A DNA stretch of 64,000 bases. Origin: Mongoliibacter ruber. Lineage in GTDB: Bacteria; Bacteroidota; Bacteroidia; Cytophagales; Cyclobacteriaceae. The translations under genes were made by a program, and so were the position numbers. Shown here in pieces: positions 51,969 through 60,104 of the stretch (positions are counted from its first letter, which is position 1; the number at the start of each line of letters is the position of its first letter). The notes beneath the pieces are model-generated. The model saw nothing but the letters and a program-made list of their open reading frames with translations, did no database searches and was not told the origin of the DNA. The DNA lies in assembly GCF_003003005.1 (NCBI RefSeq), contig NZ_PVTR01000002.1, positions 396,831-460,830 of the forward strand. The letters are read 5' to 3'.

Positions 51969-53087
51969 TCAGGGTGAAATTTTTTCACCATGTGTCCTTT
52001 TCATTATTTGGTTAGCTAGGAATTTGCTGTTTTTGATTAATGAGACGGTCATTTCAGAAAAAGCATTGGAACCAAAAAGCCACTGGACTTTTCTGCCTAC
52101 CCAAAGTCTGCTTTTGAAATTTCTATTCCACTCAGAAAGGTACTGTGACTCGATTTCTTTTCTTTCAGAAAATGTCAAAATACATTCTGACAGGATTTTC
52201 CCAGAGTGAATAGCCATGGCCATACCATTACCACAGAGAGGTGTAATGAGACCTGCTGCATCACCAATCATCATAATGTGATTTTCAATCAGGGGTTTTG
52301 GTTCAAAACTGATTTCATTGATCACTTCAGGTTTTTCAAACAAAAAATCCGAGTTTTTGAAAAGTGAATTGAGTTGAGGGTTTTTACAAAGAATGTTTTC
52401 TTCCAAAGAAGATATACTTCCGTACTTTTTAAGCTGTTTGGAATTTCCCAGATAGCAAAGGTTGAATTTACCCTCTTCAATCTGATTGATCCCACAATAC
52501 CCGCCTTCAAAGTTGTAGAGGGCAACCTTATCTGCATCAAATTCTGTCTTGATATGGTACTTGACTCCTATGAATGGACTTCTTTGTTGCATAAAATCCC
52601 TTTCAAGATGTTTGTCAATTTTAGACCTTTTGCCGAATGCTCCGATCAAGAATTTACAGCTTAGTTTTTTTCCATCACTTAACAACACTTCAAAGCGGTC
52701 TGCTTCTTTGTGGTACTGAACCTCTTCTACTTGAACTTGCAACATAAATTCAGCTCCTACTTTTTGACATTTGGTGTAGATGAACTCATCTAAAGTATAA
52801 CGGCTGATTCCAAAACCACCCAGGTCTAAAGGCATTTTAGCCAAGTTTCCCTTGATAGAGCCCAGTTCGAATTGGGTAATTGCGGTTGGATTTAGGTGAT
52901 CTGGAAACAAACCTTCTAATTTCAAAAAATCCTGAACCTCATTGGATATATATTCACCACAAACCCGATGAAAGGGATAAGCCTTTTTTTCTATCACAAG
53001 TACTTCTCTGCCCGCCTTTGCCAGTTGATGGGCTGCTGTCAAGCCTCCTAATCCACCACCAATCACGATAATTTCATAATTTTTCAT
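51969..53087 (-). CDS. FAD-dependent oxidoreductase (geranylgeranyl reductase/hydroxylase type)
   Basis: This 372-residue protein starts at ATG 53085-53087; a GTG three codons upstream is possible. The FAD-binding Rossmann motif is IIVIGGGLGGLTAAHQLA, and the second FAD motif is MIGDAAGLITPLCGNGMAMA, as in the geranylgeranyl reductase/halogenase-like flavoproteins. FHRVCGEYISNE fits the same group. In the type III PKS cluster it could oxidise the aromatic ring or reduce a prenyl chain added by the UbiA enzyme. Which of these it does cannot be decided from sequence. Confidence 0.87.
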   Translation of the reverse strand: MKNYEIIVIGGGLGGLTAAHQLAKAGREVLVIEKKAYPFHRVCGEYISNEVQDFLKLEGLFPDHLNPTAITQFELGSIKGNLAKMPLDLGGFGISRYTLDEFIYTKCQKVGAEFMLQVQVEEVQYHKEADRFEVLLSDGKKLSCKFLIGAFGKRSKIDKHLERDFMQQRSPFIGVKYHIKTEFDADKVALYNFEGGYCGINQIEEGKFNLCYLGNSKQLKKYGSISSLEENILCKNPQLNSLFKNSDFLFEKPEVINEISFEPKPLIENHIMMIGDAAGLITPLCGNGMAMAIHSGKILSECILTFSERKEIESQYLSEWNRNFKSRLWVGRKVQWLFGSNAFSEMTVSLIKNSKFLANQIMKRTHGEKISP

Positions 53088-53207
53088 AAAAATCACCCCT
53101 TTTGCTCTAATAAATCACCGTTTATAAAAATTCATCCTATTTGGAGAATTTATACCCTGAAATATGGTTTAGATTTGAAATCTAACAAAAATTCAACTGA
53201 ATTAAGT

Positions 53208-55742
53208 ATGAAGAAGTTTACCCAAATAAATTTACGGCAGGGATTAATGGTTCTGCTCATGTTTGGGGCAATATGTATCGGAGAAGATGCTTTTGCCCAA
53301 AAAAAGAAGAAAAATGATTCTAAAAACACCCCCACCCAATCGACAACTGCAGCTGAATCAAAAGCTGCCAGCCCCAAATCTGGTCCAAAGGCCTACAGTG
53401 AAGTAATTACAGACAAGGCTAAAACAACAGAAGGCCTTTTTCATGTTCACGAAATTGGAGGGAAATATTTTTATGAGATTCCCGACACCTTGATCGGAAG
53501 AGAAATGCTTATTGTCACCACAATCGCCAAAACTGCGGATGGTTTGGGATATGGCGGCGAAAGGACAAATACGCTCTTGGTCAAATGGGATAGAAACGGA
53601 GATAATATCTTACTAAAAGTAGTATCGTATAGCAATACAGCTGCAGATTCTTTGCCTATTTTTCAGGCAGTTAGAAATTCAAATCTGGAACCTATTCTCC
53701 AGAAATTTGATGTAAAAGCCAAATCAAAGGACGAAAAAGGAGTAGTCATTGAAGTCACTGATCTATTTGCAAAGGATGTACAGGCCATTGGATTGCCAAA
53801 AAACAGGCGAACTCAATTTAAGGTGACCCGACTGGATACAGATCGTTCGTATATAGAAAGGATAAGTCCATATCCCATCAATATAGAAGCAAGGTATGTG
53901 ATGACTTATGCAGCTACAGAGCCTCCATCAAATAGCAGTACGGGATTGATTACAGTGGAAATGAACTCTTCCATGGTCTTACTTCCAGAGGAACCTATGA
54001 TGCAAAGGCTTTCAGACCGCCGTGTAGGTTGGTTTAGCAGGTCAGTGGTAGATTATGGTCTTGATGAACAAAGGGCTACCAGAAGGACGTTTTTGGACAG
54101 GTGGAGACTGGAAGTTAAAGAAGAAGATTACGAGAAATTCAACAGAGGAGAATTGGTTGAGCCAGTGAAGCCAATTGTGTTTTATATAGACCCTGCGACA
54201 CCCGAAAGGTGGAGGCCTTATCTCAAGCAAGGAGTTCTCGACTGGCAAGTAGCCTTCGAAGAGGCTGGTTTTAAAAATGCCATTTTGGTTAAAGACGCAC
54301 CTACACCTGAAGAAGACCCGACTTGGAGTGCAGAAGATGCTAGGTATTCTGTCATCAGGTATTTCGCTTCTGATATACAAAACGCCTATGGTCCACACGT
54401 ATCTGATCCAAGATCAGGAGAAATAATAGAATCAGATATTGGCTGGTACCACAATGTGATGAACTTGTTGAGAAACTGGTTTTTTATACAAACTGCTGCT
54501 GTCAATCCAGAAGCCAGAGGCGTCAATTTTAGGGAAGAAGTAATGGGAAGACTGATCAGGTTTGTTTCTTCTCATGAAGTAGGTCATACCTTAGGTCTGC
54601 CTCACAACTTTGCCTCTTCGCATGCATATCCTGTGGATTCACTAAGGTCAGCTACCTTCACTAAAGAATTTGGAACGGCTCCATCCATCATGGATTATGC
54701 GAGATTTAATTATATCGCGCAGCCAGAAGATAAAGGCGTAAGCCTAATGCCGGATGTAGGGCCTTATGATAAATATTCAATCATGTGGGGTTATCGCCCG
54801 ATTTTGGAGGCAAAAACCCCAGAAGAGGAACAGCCAATTTTGGATGAATGGATATTGGCAAGGCAGGGTGATCCTGTTTATAGGTTTGGACGTCAAGGCA
54901 ACAGCTACGATCCCAGCACTCAAAGTGAGGACTTGGGAGATGATGCCATGAAAGCTTCAGATTATGGAATCCAAAACCTGAAAAGAATATTGCCCAATCT
55001 AGGTGAATGGACAGCTCAAGAAGATAAACCTTTCAAAGATTACAGTGATTTGGCAGAAATGTATGGTCAGGTAATTGGGCAATACAATCGCTACATGGGT
55101 CATGTAAGGACCAATATCGGTGGCGTCTATGAGGTGTACAAATCCGCCGGACAAGATGAGGCAGTATACTCTCATACTGCAAAATCTACTCAAAAAAGCG
55201 CTGTCCAATTCTTGAATAATGAATTGTTTGCCACTCCTAAGTGGATAATGGACGAAGAAATAATTGCCCGAATTGGAGATTTTGGAGCTTTGGAAAGAAT
55301 CCGTACAGTGCAGGTTACTTCCTTAAACGGAATATTGGAGTGGGGAAGACTGGGCAGAGTCATTGAAAATGAAGCCCTGAATGGAAGTAATGCTTATACC
55401 ATGATTGAACTATTTGATGACTTGAGATCAGGTATTTGGACAGAGCTGCCTGCTGGAAAAACAATAGACGTGCACAGAAGAAGTCTGCAAAGAGCCCATA
55501 TCGAGAGGTTAGCGTTATTGATGACAGGTGATGAACCAAGATCAGCCGCCCAATCCTGGAGAAATGTAGGCCCTCAGATCAATGCTTCGCAATCAGACAT
55601 TAGACCTATGGCAAGAGGAGAACTGAAAACCTTACAGAGACAGATTTCCGCAGCGATTCCAAAAACATCGGACAGGTTAACTAAATTACATTTGGAAGAT
55701 AGCCTAGAAAATATCAAGGCTATTTTGGATCCGAAATCATAA
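53208..55742 (+). CDS. Secreted zinc-dependent metalloprotease (DUF5117/5118 type)
   Basis: This 844-residue protein starts at ATG 53208, which begins MKKFTQINLRQGL before a signal peptide ending DAFA-Q; the frame extends 11 codons upstream without signal-like features. A lysine-rich linker and the DUF5118/DUF5117 region precede a metzincin-type active site, HEVGHTLGLPHNF, three His ligands and one Glu. The DUF4953-like C-terminal region follows. SIMDYARFNYIAQPED is the Met-turn-like segment. The protein should act in the periplasm or outside; no T9SS C-terminal domain is seen. It ends in a clear terminator. Confidence 0.88.
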   Translation: MKKFTQINLRQGLMVLLMFGAICIGEDAFAQKKKKNDSKNTPTQSTTAAESKAASPKSGPKAYSEVITDKAKTTEGLFHVHEIGGKYFYEIPDTLIGREMLIVTTIAKTADGLGYGGERTNTLLVKWDRNGDNILLKVVSYSNTAADSLPIFQAVRNSNLEPILQKFDVKAKSKDEKGVVIEVTDLFAKDVQAIGLPKNRRTQFKVTRLDTDRSYIERISPYPINIEARYVMTYAATEPPSNSSTGLITVEMNSSMVLLPEEPMMQRLSDRRVGWFSRSVVDYGLDEQRATRRTFLDRWRLEVKEEDYEKFNRGELVEPVKPIVFYIDPATPERWRPYLKQGVLDWQVAFEEAGFKNAILVKDAPTPEEDPTWSAEDARYSVIRYFASDIQNAYGPHVSDPRSGEIIESDIGWYHNVMNLLRNWFFIQTAAVNPEARGVNFREEVMGRLIRFVSSHEVGHTLGLPHNFASSHAYPVDSLRSATFTKEFGTAPSIMDYARFNYIAQPEDKGVSLMPDVGPYDKYSIMWGYRPILEAKTPEEEQPILDEWILARQGDPVYRFGRQGNSYDPSTQSEDLGDDAMKASDYGIQNLKRILPNLGEWTAQEDKPFKDYSDLAEMYGQVIGQYNRYMGHVRTNIGGVYEVYKSAGQDEAVYSHTAKSTQKSAVQFLNNELFATPKWIMDEEIIARIGDFGALERIRTVQVTSLNGILEWGRLGRVIENEALNGSNAYTMIELFDDLRSGIWTELPAGKTIDVHRRSLQRAHIERLALLMTGDEPRSAAQSWRNVGPQINASQSDIRPMARGELKTLQRQISAAIPKTSDRLTKLHLEDSLENIKAILDPKS

Positions 55743-55819
55743 TTAGAAAAACGGTGTATTCAATTCCTGAAAAATGAGTATTGAAGAATGCCGATTTTTC
55801 TTTGATTAAAACAATTTCA

Positions 55820-55853
55820 ATGGGGCAGGTAAGTTCGACCTGTCCCATTTTTT
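55820..55853 (+). terminator. Rho-independent terminator of the metalloprotease gene
   Basis: ATGGGGCAGGT (55820-55830), a 7-base loop, and ACCTGTCCCAT (55838-55848) form an 11-bp stem with one G-U pair, followed by TTTTTTG. Confidence 0.85.
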
Positions 55854-55889
55854 GTTTTGAGATCATCTTTTAGTGAAAATAATCTCTAT

Positions 55890-55907
55890 TTTTACTCTTG
55901 AGTAAAA
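55890..55907. promoter_or_regulatory. 18-bp inverted repeat just before the Fur-family gene
   Basis: TTTTACTC-TT-GAGTAAAA is a perfect 8-bp inverted repeat with a 2-base centre, 14 bp before the ATG at 55922. A TACTCTTG box inside it is close to the TAnnTTTG promoter consensus, so it may be an autoregulatory operator. Confidence 0.5.
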
Positions 55908-55921
55908 TAAGCAAATGCAAG

Positions 55922-56341
55922 ATGTCTCTAAATCCGATTACCATCCTCAAAGATCATAAGCTCAGAATCACCAATTGCCGCAAAGCGGTATTACATACTT
56001 TTTCTGTTAAGCAAAGTGCCCTTTCGCATGCAGACTTGGAAGATATCCTAAAGCAAGACTTCGATCGTGTGACGATTTACAGGACCTTGAAGACTTTTTT
56101 GGAGAGTGATCTGATTCACAAAGTATTAGATGACAGTGGTGCAACCAAGTATGCTTTGTGTTCACACAATCATGAGGGAACGCACCATCATGACCATGAA
56201 CATGTTCATTTTAAATGTGAAATATGTGGGAAGACGAAATGTATTGAGGAGGCTACACTTCCAAAAGTCAGCTTGCCTAAGGGTTTTGTAAATAAAGAAA
56301 TGAGCCTCTTGGTGACAGGTGTTTGTGATGAATGCAATTAA
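55922..56341 (+). CDS. Fur-family metal-dependent transcriptional regulator
   Basis: This 139-residue protein starts at ATG 55922; an in-frame TTG at 55898 lies within the inverted repeat and is less likely. The winged-helix domain is about 1-80 (LRITNCRKAVLHTF; DFDRVTIYRTLKTFLESDLI). A His-rich loop follows (NHEGTHHHDHEHVHF), then the CEICGKTKC and CDEC zinc-binding cysteines. The spacing fits Fur/Zur/PerR proteins; the His-rich segment favours zinc sensing (Zur), but this is not conclusive. It could act on the palindrome at 46235 and on its own operator at 55890; both are inferences. Confidence 0.88.
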   Translation: MSLNPITILKDHKLRITNCRKAVLHTFSVKQSALSHADLEDILKQDFDRVTIYRTLKTFLESDLIHKVLDDSGATKYALCSHNHEGTHHHDHEHVHFKCEICGKTKCIEEATLPKVSLPKGFVNKEMSLLVTGVCDECN

Positions 56342-56568
56342 ACTTCCAGAGGTTCGGTAGGGTTTTTTGTTTTGGGACCGTCGGTGGGCCAAATAATTCC
56401 TGGGGGTAAGTCTATTTTTGGAGGAGTAAAATCTTCAATACCTCCATCACCATCATCATTGTTATCTCCCCTTCTTGAAATTTTAGGTTTCGTCAAGGTA
56501 GCAACAAAATAAATCAACACCACATAGGCGAATCCGCACAATACCAAATCTACTACCAAGCTACTCAT
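56338..56568 (-). CDS. Small single-pass membrane protein with acidic, proline-rich tail
   Basis: The protein has 76 residues. One membrane helix (about 4-25, VVDLVLCGFAYVVLIYFVAT) is followed by a short basic stretch, an Asp/Gly-rich segment (RRGDNNDDGDGG) and a proline-rich end (PPKIDLPPGIIWPTDGP). The frame overlaps the Fur gene by 4 bp, tail to tail. Similar short proteins are common in Bacteroidota but have no known role. Support is moderate: the reading frame is clean and its composition protein-like. Confidence 0.6.
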   Translation of the reverse strand: MSSLVVDLVLCGFAYVVLIYFVATLTKPKISRRGDNNDDGDGGIEDFTPPKIDLPPGIIWPTDGPKTKNPTEPLEV

Positions 56569-56589
56569 ATCACTAAAATTTCCTTTAAA

Positions 56590-56623
56590 TTAATACATTT
56601 CATTGTAGAAGTCAATGTATTAA
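56590..56623. promoter_or_regulatory. 9-bp inverted repeat upstream of the small membrane gene
   Basis: TTAATACAT (56590-56598) and ATGTATTAA (56615-56623) are perfect inverted repeats with a 16-base gap, in the divergent region between the two small genes. It may be an operator; no regulator is known. Confidence 0.35.
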
Positions 56624-56684
56624 CCTTTTACATCGTAGAATGATTTTAGATTTTGATAAAATTTTTGAAGCATTTGGGATTGAT

Positions 56685-56715
56685 TTGTGAAATAGGGGAG
56701 ATAATAGGATATTTG
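56685..56715 (+). promoter_or_regulatory. Promoter for the YcxB-like gene
   Basis: TTG (56685-56687), a 20-base spacer, then GATATTTG (56708-56715), which matches TAnnTTTG except at the first base. The gene starts at 56736, so the leader is about 14 bases. Confidence 0.55.
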
Positions 56716-56735
56716 CGCTCTGAAAAAATAAGTCA

Positions 56736-57209
56736 ATGATTGTAAAAACAAAAAAATATCAACTCGATACTGGAACCTATATTAAAATAGGCTTGAGTAA
56801 TATCTTAAAAGAGCAATGGTGGGTAGTCCTGATTGCCCTAGCAATAGCATGTGGTTATTTTTGGATTGCCTCGTGGTGGTGGATTAGCATGGCAATTCTA
56901 GCCTATGCGATATACTGGCTATTTTGGGTTATCCAATTTGCAGGTGTGACTCAAATGGAACAGAATAAAGTTATTTTTGAAAAAATGGCTTATGAGATTG
57001 ACAGCAGGCAGATTCTGATGAAAATAAATGCCAAACAAGGCATGCCGGTGAAGTGGGATATGGTCAAGAAAGCCGAAATTAAAAAAGATGCATTTATCCT
57101 GACGATGTCTAAAGCTCAATTCATACATCTTCCTTTCAGAATTTTCAATTCTGAAAATGAGAAAAAGTTTATGGAAACCATCCTCAAGCGCAAAGGATTC
57201 ACTGCATAA
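56736..57209 (+). CDS. YcxB-like membrane protein
   Basis: The protein has 157 residues. Two membrane helices (about 29-48 and 50-72, with IACGYFWIASWWWISMAILA) are followed by a soluble beta-rich domain ending KWDMVKKAEIKKDAFILTM and FIHLPFRIFNS. This is the YcxB-type layout: two helices and a PH-like cytoplasmic domain. Function is unknown in the family. The gene is monocistronic with its own promoter and a clear terminator. Confidence 0.75.
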   Translation: MIVKTKKYQLDTGTYIKIGLSNILKEQWWVVLIALAIACGYFWIASWWWISMAILAYAIYWLFWVIQFAGVTQMEQNKVIFEKMAYEIDSRQILMKINAKQGMPVKWDMVKKAEIKKDAFILTMSKAQFIHLPFRIFNSENEKKFMETILKRKGFTA

Positions 57210-57249
57210 ATTATCTGCAAAAAGGCGATCAGTTGTTTTAAAAAATAAG

Positions 57250-57282
57250 ACCAACCAAGTATGGAACTTGGTTGGTTTTTTG
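57250..57282 (+). terminator. Rho-independent terminator of the YcxB-like gene
   Basis: ACCAACCAAG (57250-57259), a 7-base loop, and CTTGGTTGGT (57267-57276) form a perfect 10-bp stem followed by TTTTTTG. A U-rich tract also follows on the minus strand, so it may serve the convergent nuclease gene too. Confidence 0.85.
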
Positions 57283-57350
57283 TGCCCGAAAATGATTCAA
57301 AAAGGTAAGATTGCTAATCTAAAGTACTTCGAAACAATTGTAAAATAAGT

Positions 57351-58127
57351 TTACCCGTAGATTTCTTCCAAAACATCAGCTAGTCTGATACCCGCTGCTG
57401 TCAGTCTCTCTTCGGTATGATGGTAATGTTTGTAAATGTAATCATATCCGATCCTGTTATTTTCAGGGATATCATACATCGCCGGTCTTATGGCTGCAGC
57501 CTCTCGTAACCAATCTGCCGGTGTTTTGCTGGTGTATTCTTCTTTGACTTTCGGGGTGATTTTTTTATTGAGTTCGTGCGCAATTTCAGAATAACTCATC
57601 TTCTTGTTTTCGATCATATCCGAATCCCAAATGGCGTGTATGTTGGTTTCTTTGTTGAAGAAGCTCACTTTGACATCATTGCCCCCCCTGTCACCAGGTT
57701 TACCTACGTGAAAAGGTTGGTGCAAATCCCCTACGATATGTATTAATAATCTCAGCTGATCTCTTTCTTCCTCAGGGCTAAGACCACCTTTTTTAAGGTT
57801 CTCCTTGATTGTTAAAAAAGCAGAATAAGCATCTCCAGCTTCTTCCTGAATGTTGGGATCATATTCGCCGTCAACCGTAGTTACCCAATGCCAAGTATTT
57901 GTGTAATCGTATTTTTTGTCCGCTCTGATATTATCCATCCAGATGCCTACACCGGAAATAGATTGATTTTGAAGAATGGATTCTACTTTTTCTACAGTTT
58001 CAGGTTTCATATGCCACTCAGCTAGTTTGCCGATGACATAATGACCGATTGCCCCCCAAGCGAATGAGTTTGTTTGTAAACCGACGACCATTAAAAAGGC
58101 CAATGCAAGGTGTTTGATAGTTTTCAT
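57351..58127 (-). CDS. Secreted S1/P1-type nuclease
   Basis: The protein has 258 residues. The signal peptide ends at about NSFA, leaving Trp at the mature N-terminus (WGAIGH), which is the first zinc ligand of this family. The other ligands are present: WMDNIRADKKY (Asp), TWHWVT (His), LIHIVGDLHQPFHVG (His, Asp, His) and HAIWDSDMI (His, Asp). The enzyme cleaves single-stranded DNA and RNA with three zinc ions and probably supplies phosphate or nucleosides in the periplasm or outside. The length is normal for bacterial forms. Confidence 0.93.
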   Translation of the reverse strand: MKTIKHLALAFLMVVGLQTNSFAWGAIGHYVIGKLAEWHMKPETVEKVESILQNQSISGVGIWMDNIRADKKYDYTNTWHWVTTVDGEYDPNIQEEAGDAYSAFLTIKENLKKGGLSPEEERDQLRLLIHIVGDLHQPFHVGKPGDRGGNDVKVSFFNKETNIHAIWDSDMIENKKMSYSEIAHELNKKITPKVKEEYTSKTPADWLREAAAIRPAMYDIPENNRIGYDYIYKHYHHTEERLTAAGIRLADVLEEIYG

Positions 58128-58360
58128 TTTTTATGATAAGGTAACTTGGATATTATTTAATACTCGAAATATGGTTGGAATACATAGAAATACGATTGAA
58201 AAATTTATCCTGGATTAAGCTTTTATTCTTTGATGTTGAACGCAGTATATACCTACCATATTTCACAAAGTATATTTCAACTGTATTTCTAACCTATCTC
58301 TTGTAGCATATTTCCACAATAATTCACTAAGATTAAATCAAGTAGTAAAGTAGTATAAAT

Positions 58361-59560
58361 CTACTTTGTATCATTGTTTTTTAATTCATTGACAGCCAGG
58401 TAGGCCATCAAGCCAGAGCCTATTTCCAAGGCATCTTCATCAATGTCAAATGTTGGTGTATGAACCCCTGAGGTGATTCCTTTTGATTCATTTCTTGTAC
58501 CAAGCCTGTAGAAGCAGCCATCGATTTCTTGTGTGTAATAAGAAAAATCTTCTGCTGCCATCCATATATCCAAGTCTTCTACATTTTCTTCTCCTAGGTA
58601 CTCTTTTGCTGCATTTTTTGCTTTTTCTGTAAGCTCTTCTGCATTTTTGAGAAATGGATATCCTTTTCTGACTTCAAAGTCAATCTCACCGCCCATACCT
58701 TCTACAATACCCTTGGCAATTTTGACCATTGCTATATGGGCTTTTGCTCTCCATTCTTCATTCAATGTACGGAAGGTGCCTTGAATCTTTACTTCATTAG
58801 GGATAATATTGGTGGCACCTAAGGCTTCTACTCTACCGAATGAGAGTACAGAGGGGATTTTTGGGGAGGCATTTCTACTGACCACTTGTTGTAATGCTAC
58901 AATCATGTGTGATGCCATCAAAACGGGATCAGCCAAGGTTTCGGGCATTGCGCCATGACCGCCTTTACCCTTGATGGTAATGTAGAGTTCATCTGCACTT
59001 GCCATATACATGCCCGACCTGAAGCCGACTTTCCCTACAGGTATCAAAGACATCACATGTTGACCTATAATACCTGAAGGTCTAGGGTTTTCAAGCACGT
59101 TTTCTTTGATCAGGAGTGATGCACCACCGGGAATTAGTTCTTCACCAGGCTGAAAAATCAGCTTGATGGTTCCTTCAAAATGATCTTTGACTTCATTTAG
59201 GATTTTTGCAGCGCCTAATAGAGATGATGTATGCACATCATGCCCGCAGGCATGCATGACACCTGGATTAAGGGACTTATAAGAGACATCGTTTTGCTCC
59301 ATGATGGGAAGTGCATCAATATCGCCTCTTAGTGCGATGGTTTTCTTACCTGGATTTTTACCTTCAATTAATGCTACTATCCCTGTGTTTGCTTTTCTTT
59401 CTTGTTTTTCAATCCCGAAAGACTTAAGTTTTTCCTCGATAAATTCGGCAGTCTTGTATTCCTGAAAAGAAAGTTCAGGATTACTATGCAGGTGCCTTCT
59501 AAGCGCAATAGTTTCTGATTTGTATGCTTTTGCTAATGTTTTAATCTGGTCTTTCAACAT
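58361..59560 (-). CDS. M20 family amidohydrolase (hippurate/IAA-amino acid hydrolase type)
   Basis: The protein has 399 residues. Metal ligands are seen in ALRGDIDALPI (Asp), MHACGHDVHTSS (His) and FQPGEELIPGG (Glu pair), with further ligands in the last third (AAEDFSYY). The dimerisation domain is about 180-295. Enzymes of this group remove an acyl or amino-acid group from amides, such as N-acyl amino acids. Here the substrate is unknown. The gene overlaps the SPOR-like lipoprotein gene by 20 bp, and a 233-bp non-coding gap follows before the nuclease gene. Confidence 0.93.
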   Translation of the reverse strand: MLKDQIKTLAKAYKSETIALRRHLHSNPELSFQEYKTAEFIEEKLKSFGIEKQERKANTGIVALIEGKNPGKKTIALRGDIDALPIMEQNDVSYKSLNPGVMHACGHDVHTSSLLGAAKILNEVKDHFEGTIKLIFQPGEELIPGGASLLIKENVLENPRPSGIIGQHVMSLIPVGKVGFRSGMYMASADELYITIKGKGGHGAMPETLADPVLMASHMIVALQQVVSRNASPKIPSVLSFGRVEALGATNIIPNEVKIQGTFRTLNEEWRAKAHIAMVKIAKGIVEGMGGEIDFEVRKGYPFLKNAEELTEKAKNAAKEYLGEENVEDLDIWMAAEDFSYYTQEIDGCFYRLGTRNESKGITSGVHTPTFDIDEDALEIGSGLMAYLAVNELKNNDTK

Positions 59561-60086
59561 CCTCTACTGGTTCTGGATTTACGTATCCTTCCCTTTGAAA
59601 CCTATCTTGAATGATACGAACAGTTGGGAATTTTTCTTTTAATGTATGGTAATCGGGTTGGGCCTCTACTCGATTTATGAATTTACCAACTTTTACCAAG
59701 TATCTGGGCTGTTGGTATTGCATCTCAGGCTTGATATCTGTGAACTTCTCATGCAGTTCATCTCTGGTTTTAAATGCTTGATCCCGATCTACCCCACTGT
59801 ATACCAATACGGTAAACCCATTCCAGTACCTTTCACTTTTATTTTTATCTTTAAAGGTTCTCAATGCATATTCCAAATCCTCATCTACAGCACCTTCGCC
59901 AGGTTTTGGAGCTTCCTCATTTACTTTTTTAGCTTGCTCGCTGAGATCTGGGAACGTTATTCTTTCTCCGCTGATATCCTCTGAGTATCCGGCAAATTCA
60001 TCGGCCTTGGCTCCTGATTTTTTAAAAAGCGCACAAGAACTCATTAAAGTTACAAGAAGTAAAATAGCAACTAGAGACCTTTTCAT
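59541..60086 (-). CDS. SPOR-like domain lipoprotein
   Basis: The protein has 181 residues. A lipoprotein signal ends at TLMSSC (Cys18), then a disordered acidic linker. The C-terminal 85 residues (about 87-165) have the SPOR-type two-repeat layout: GFTVLVYSGVDRDQAF and RYLVKVGKFINRVEAQPDY, then FPTVRIIQDRF. SPOR domains bind denuded glycan strands of peptidoglycan at division sites. It lies 18 bp downstream of secA and overlaps the M20 gene, so the three form one transcript. A division or envelope role is inferred from the domain. Confidence 0.8.
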   Translation of the reverse strand: MKRSLVAILLLVTLMSSCALFKKSGAKADEFAGYSEDISGERITFPDLSEQAKKVNEEAPKPGEGAVDEDLEYALRTFKDKNKSERYWNGFTVLVYSGVDRDQAFKTRDELHEKFTDIKPEMQYQQPRYLVKVGKFINRVEAQPDYHTLKEKFPTVRIIQDRFQREGYVNPEPVEDVERPD

Positions 60087-60104
60087 GATGTTTTTGTTAA
60101 ATGT

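Noticed and set aside
51782-51991. 69-codon minus-strand frame with an HPERSE peptide
   Set aside because: Almost all of it is the translated repeat copy 2; there is no native N-terminus.
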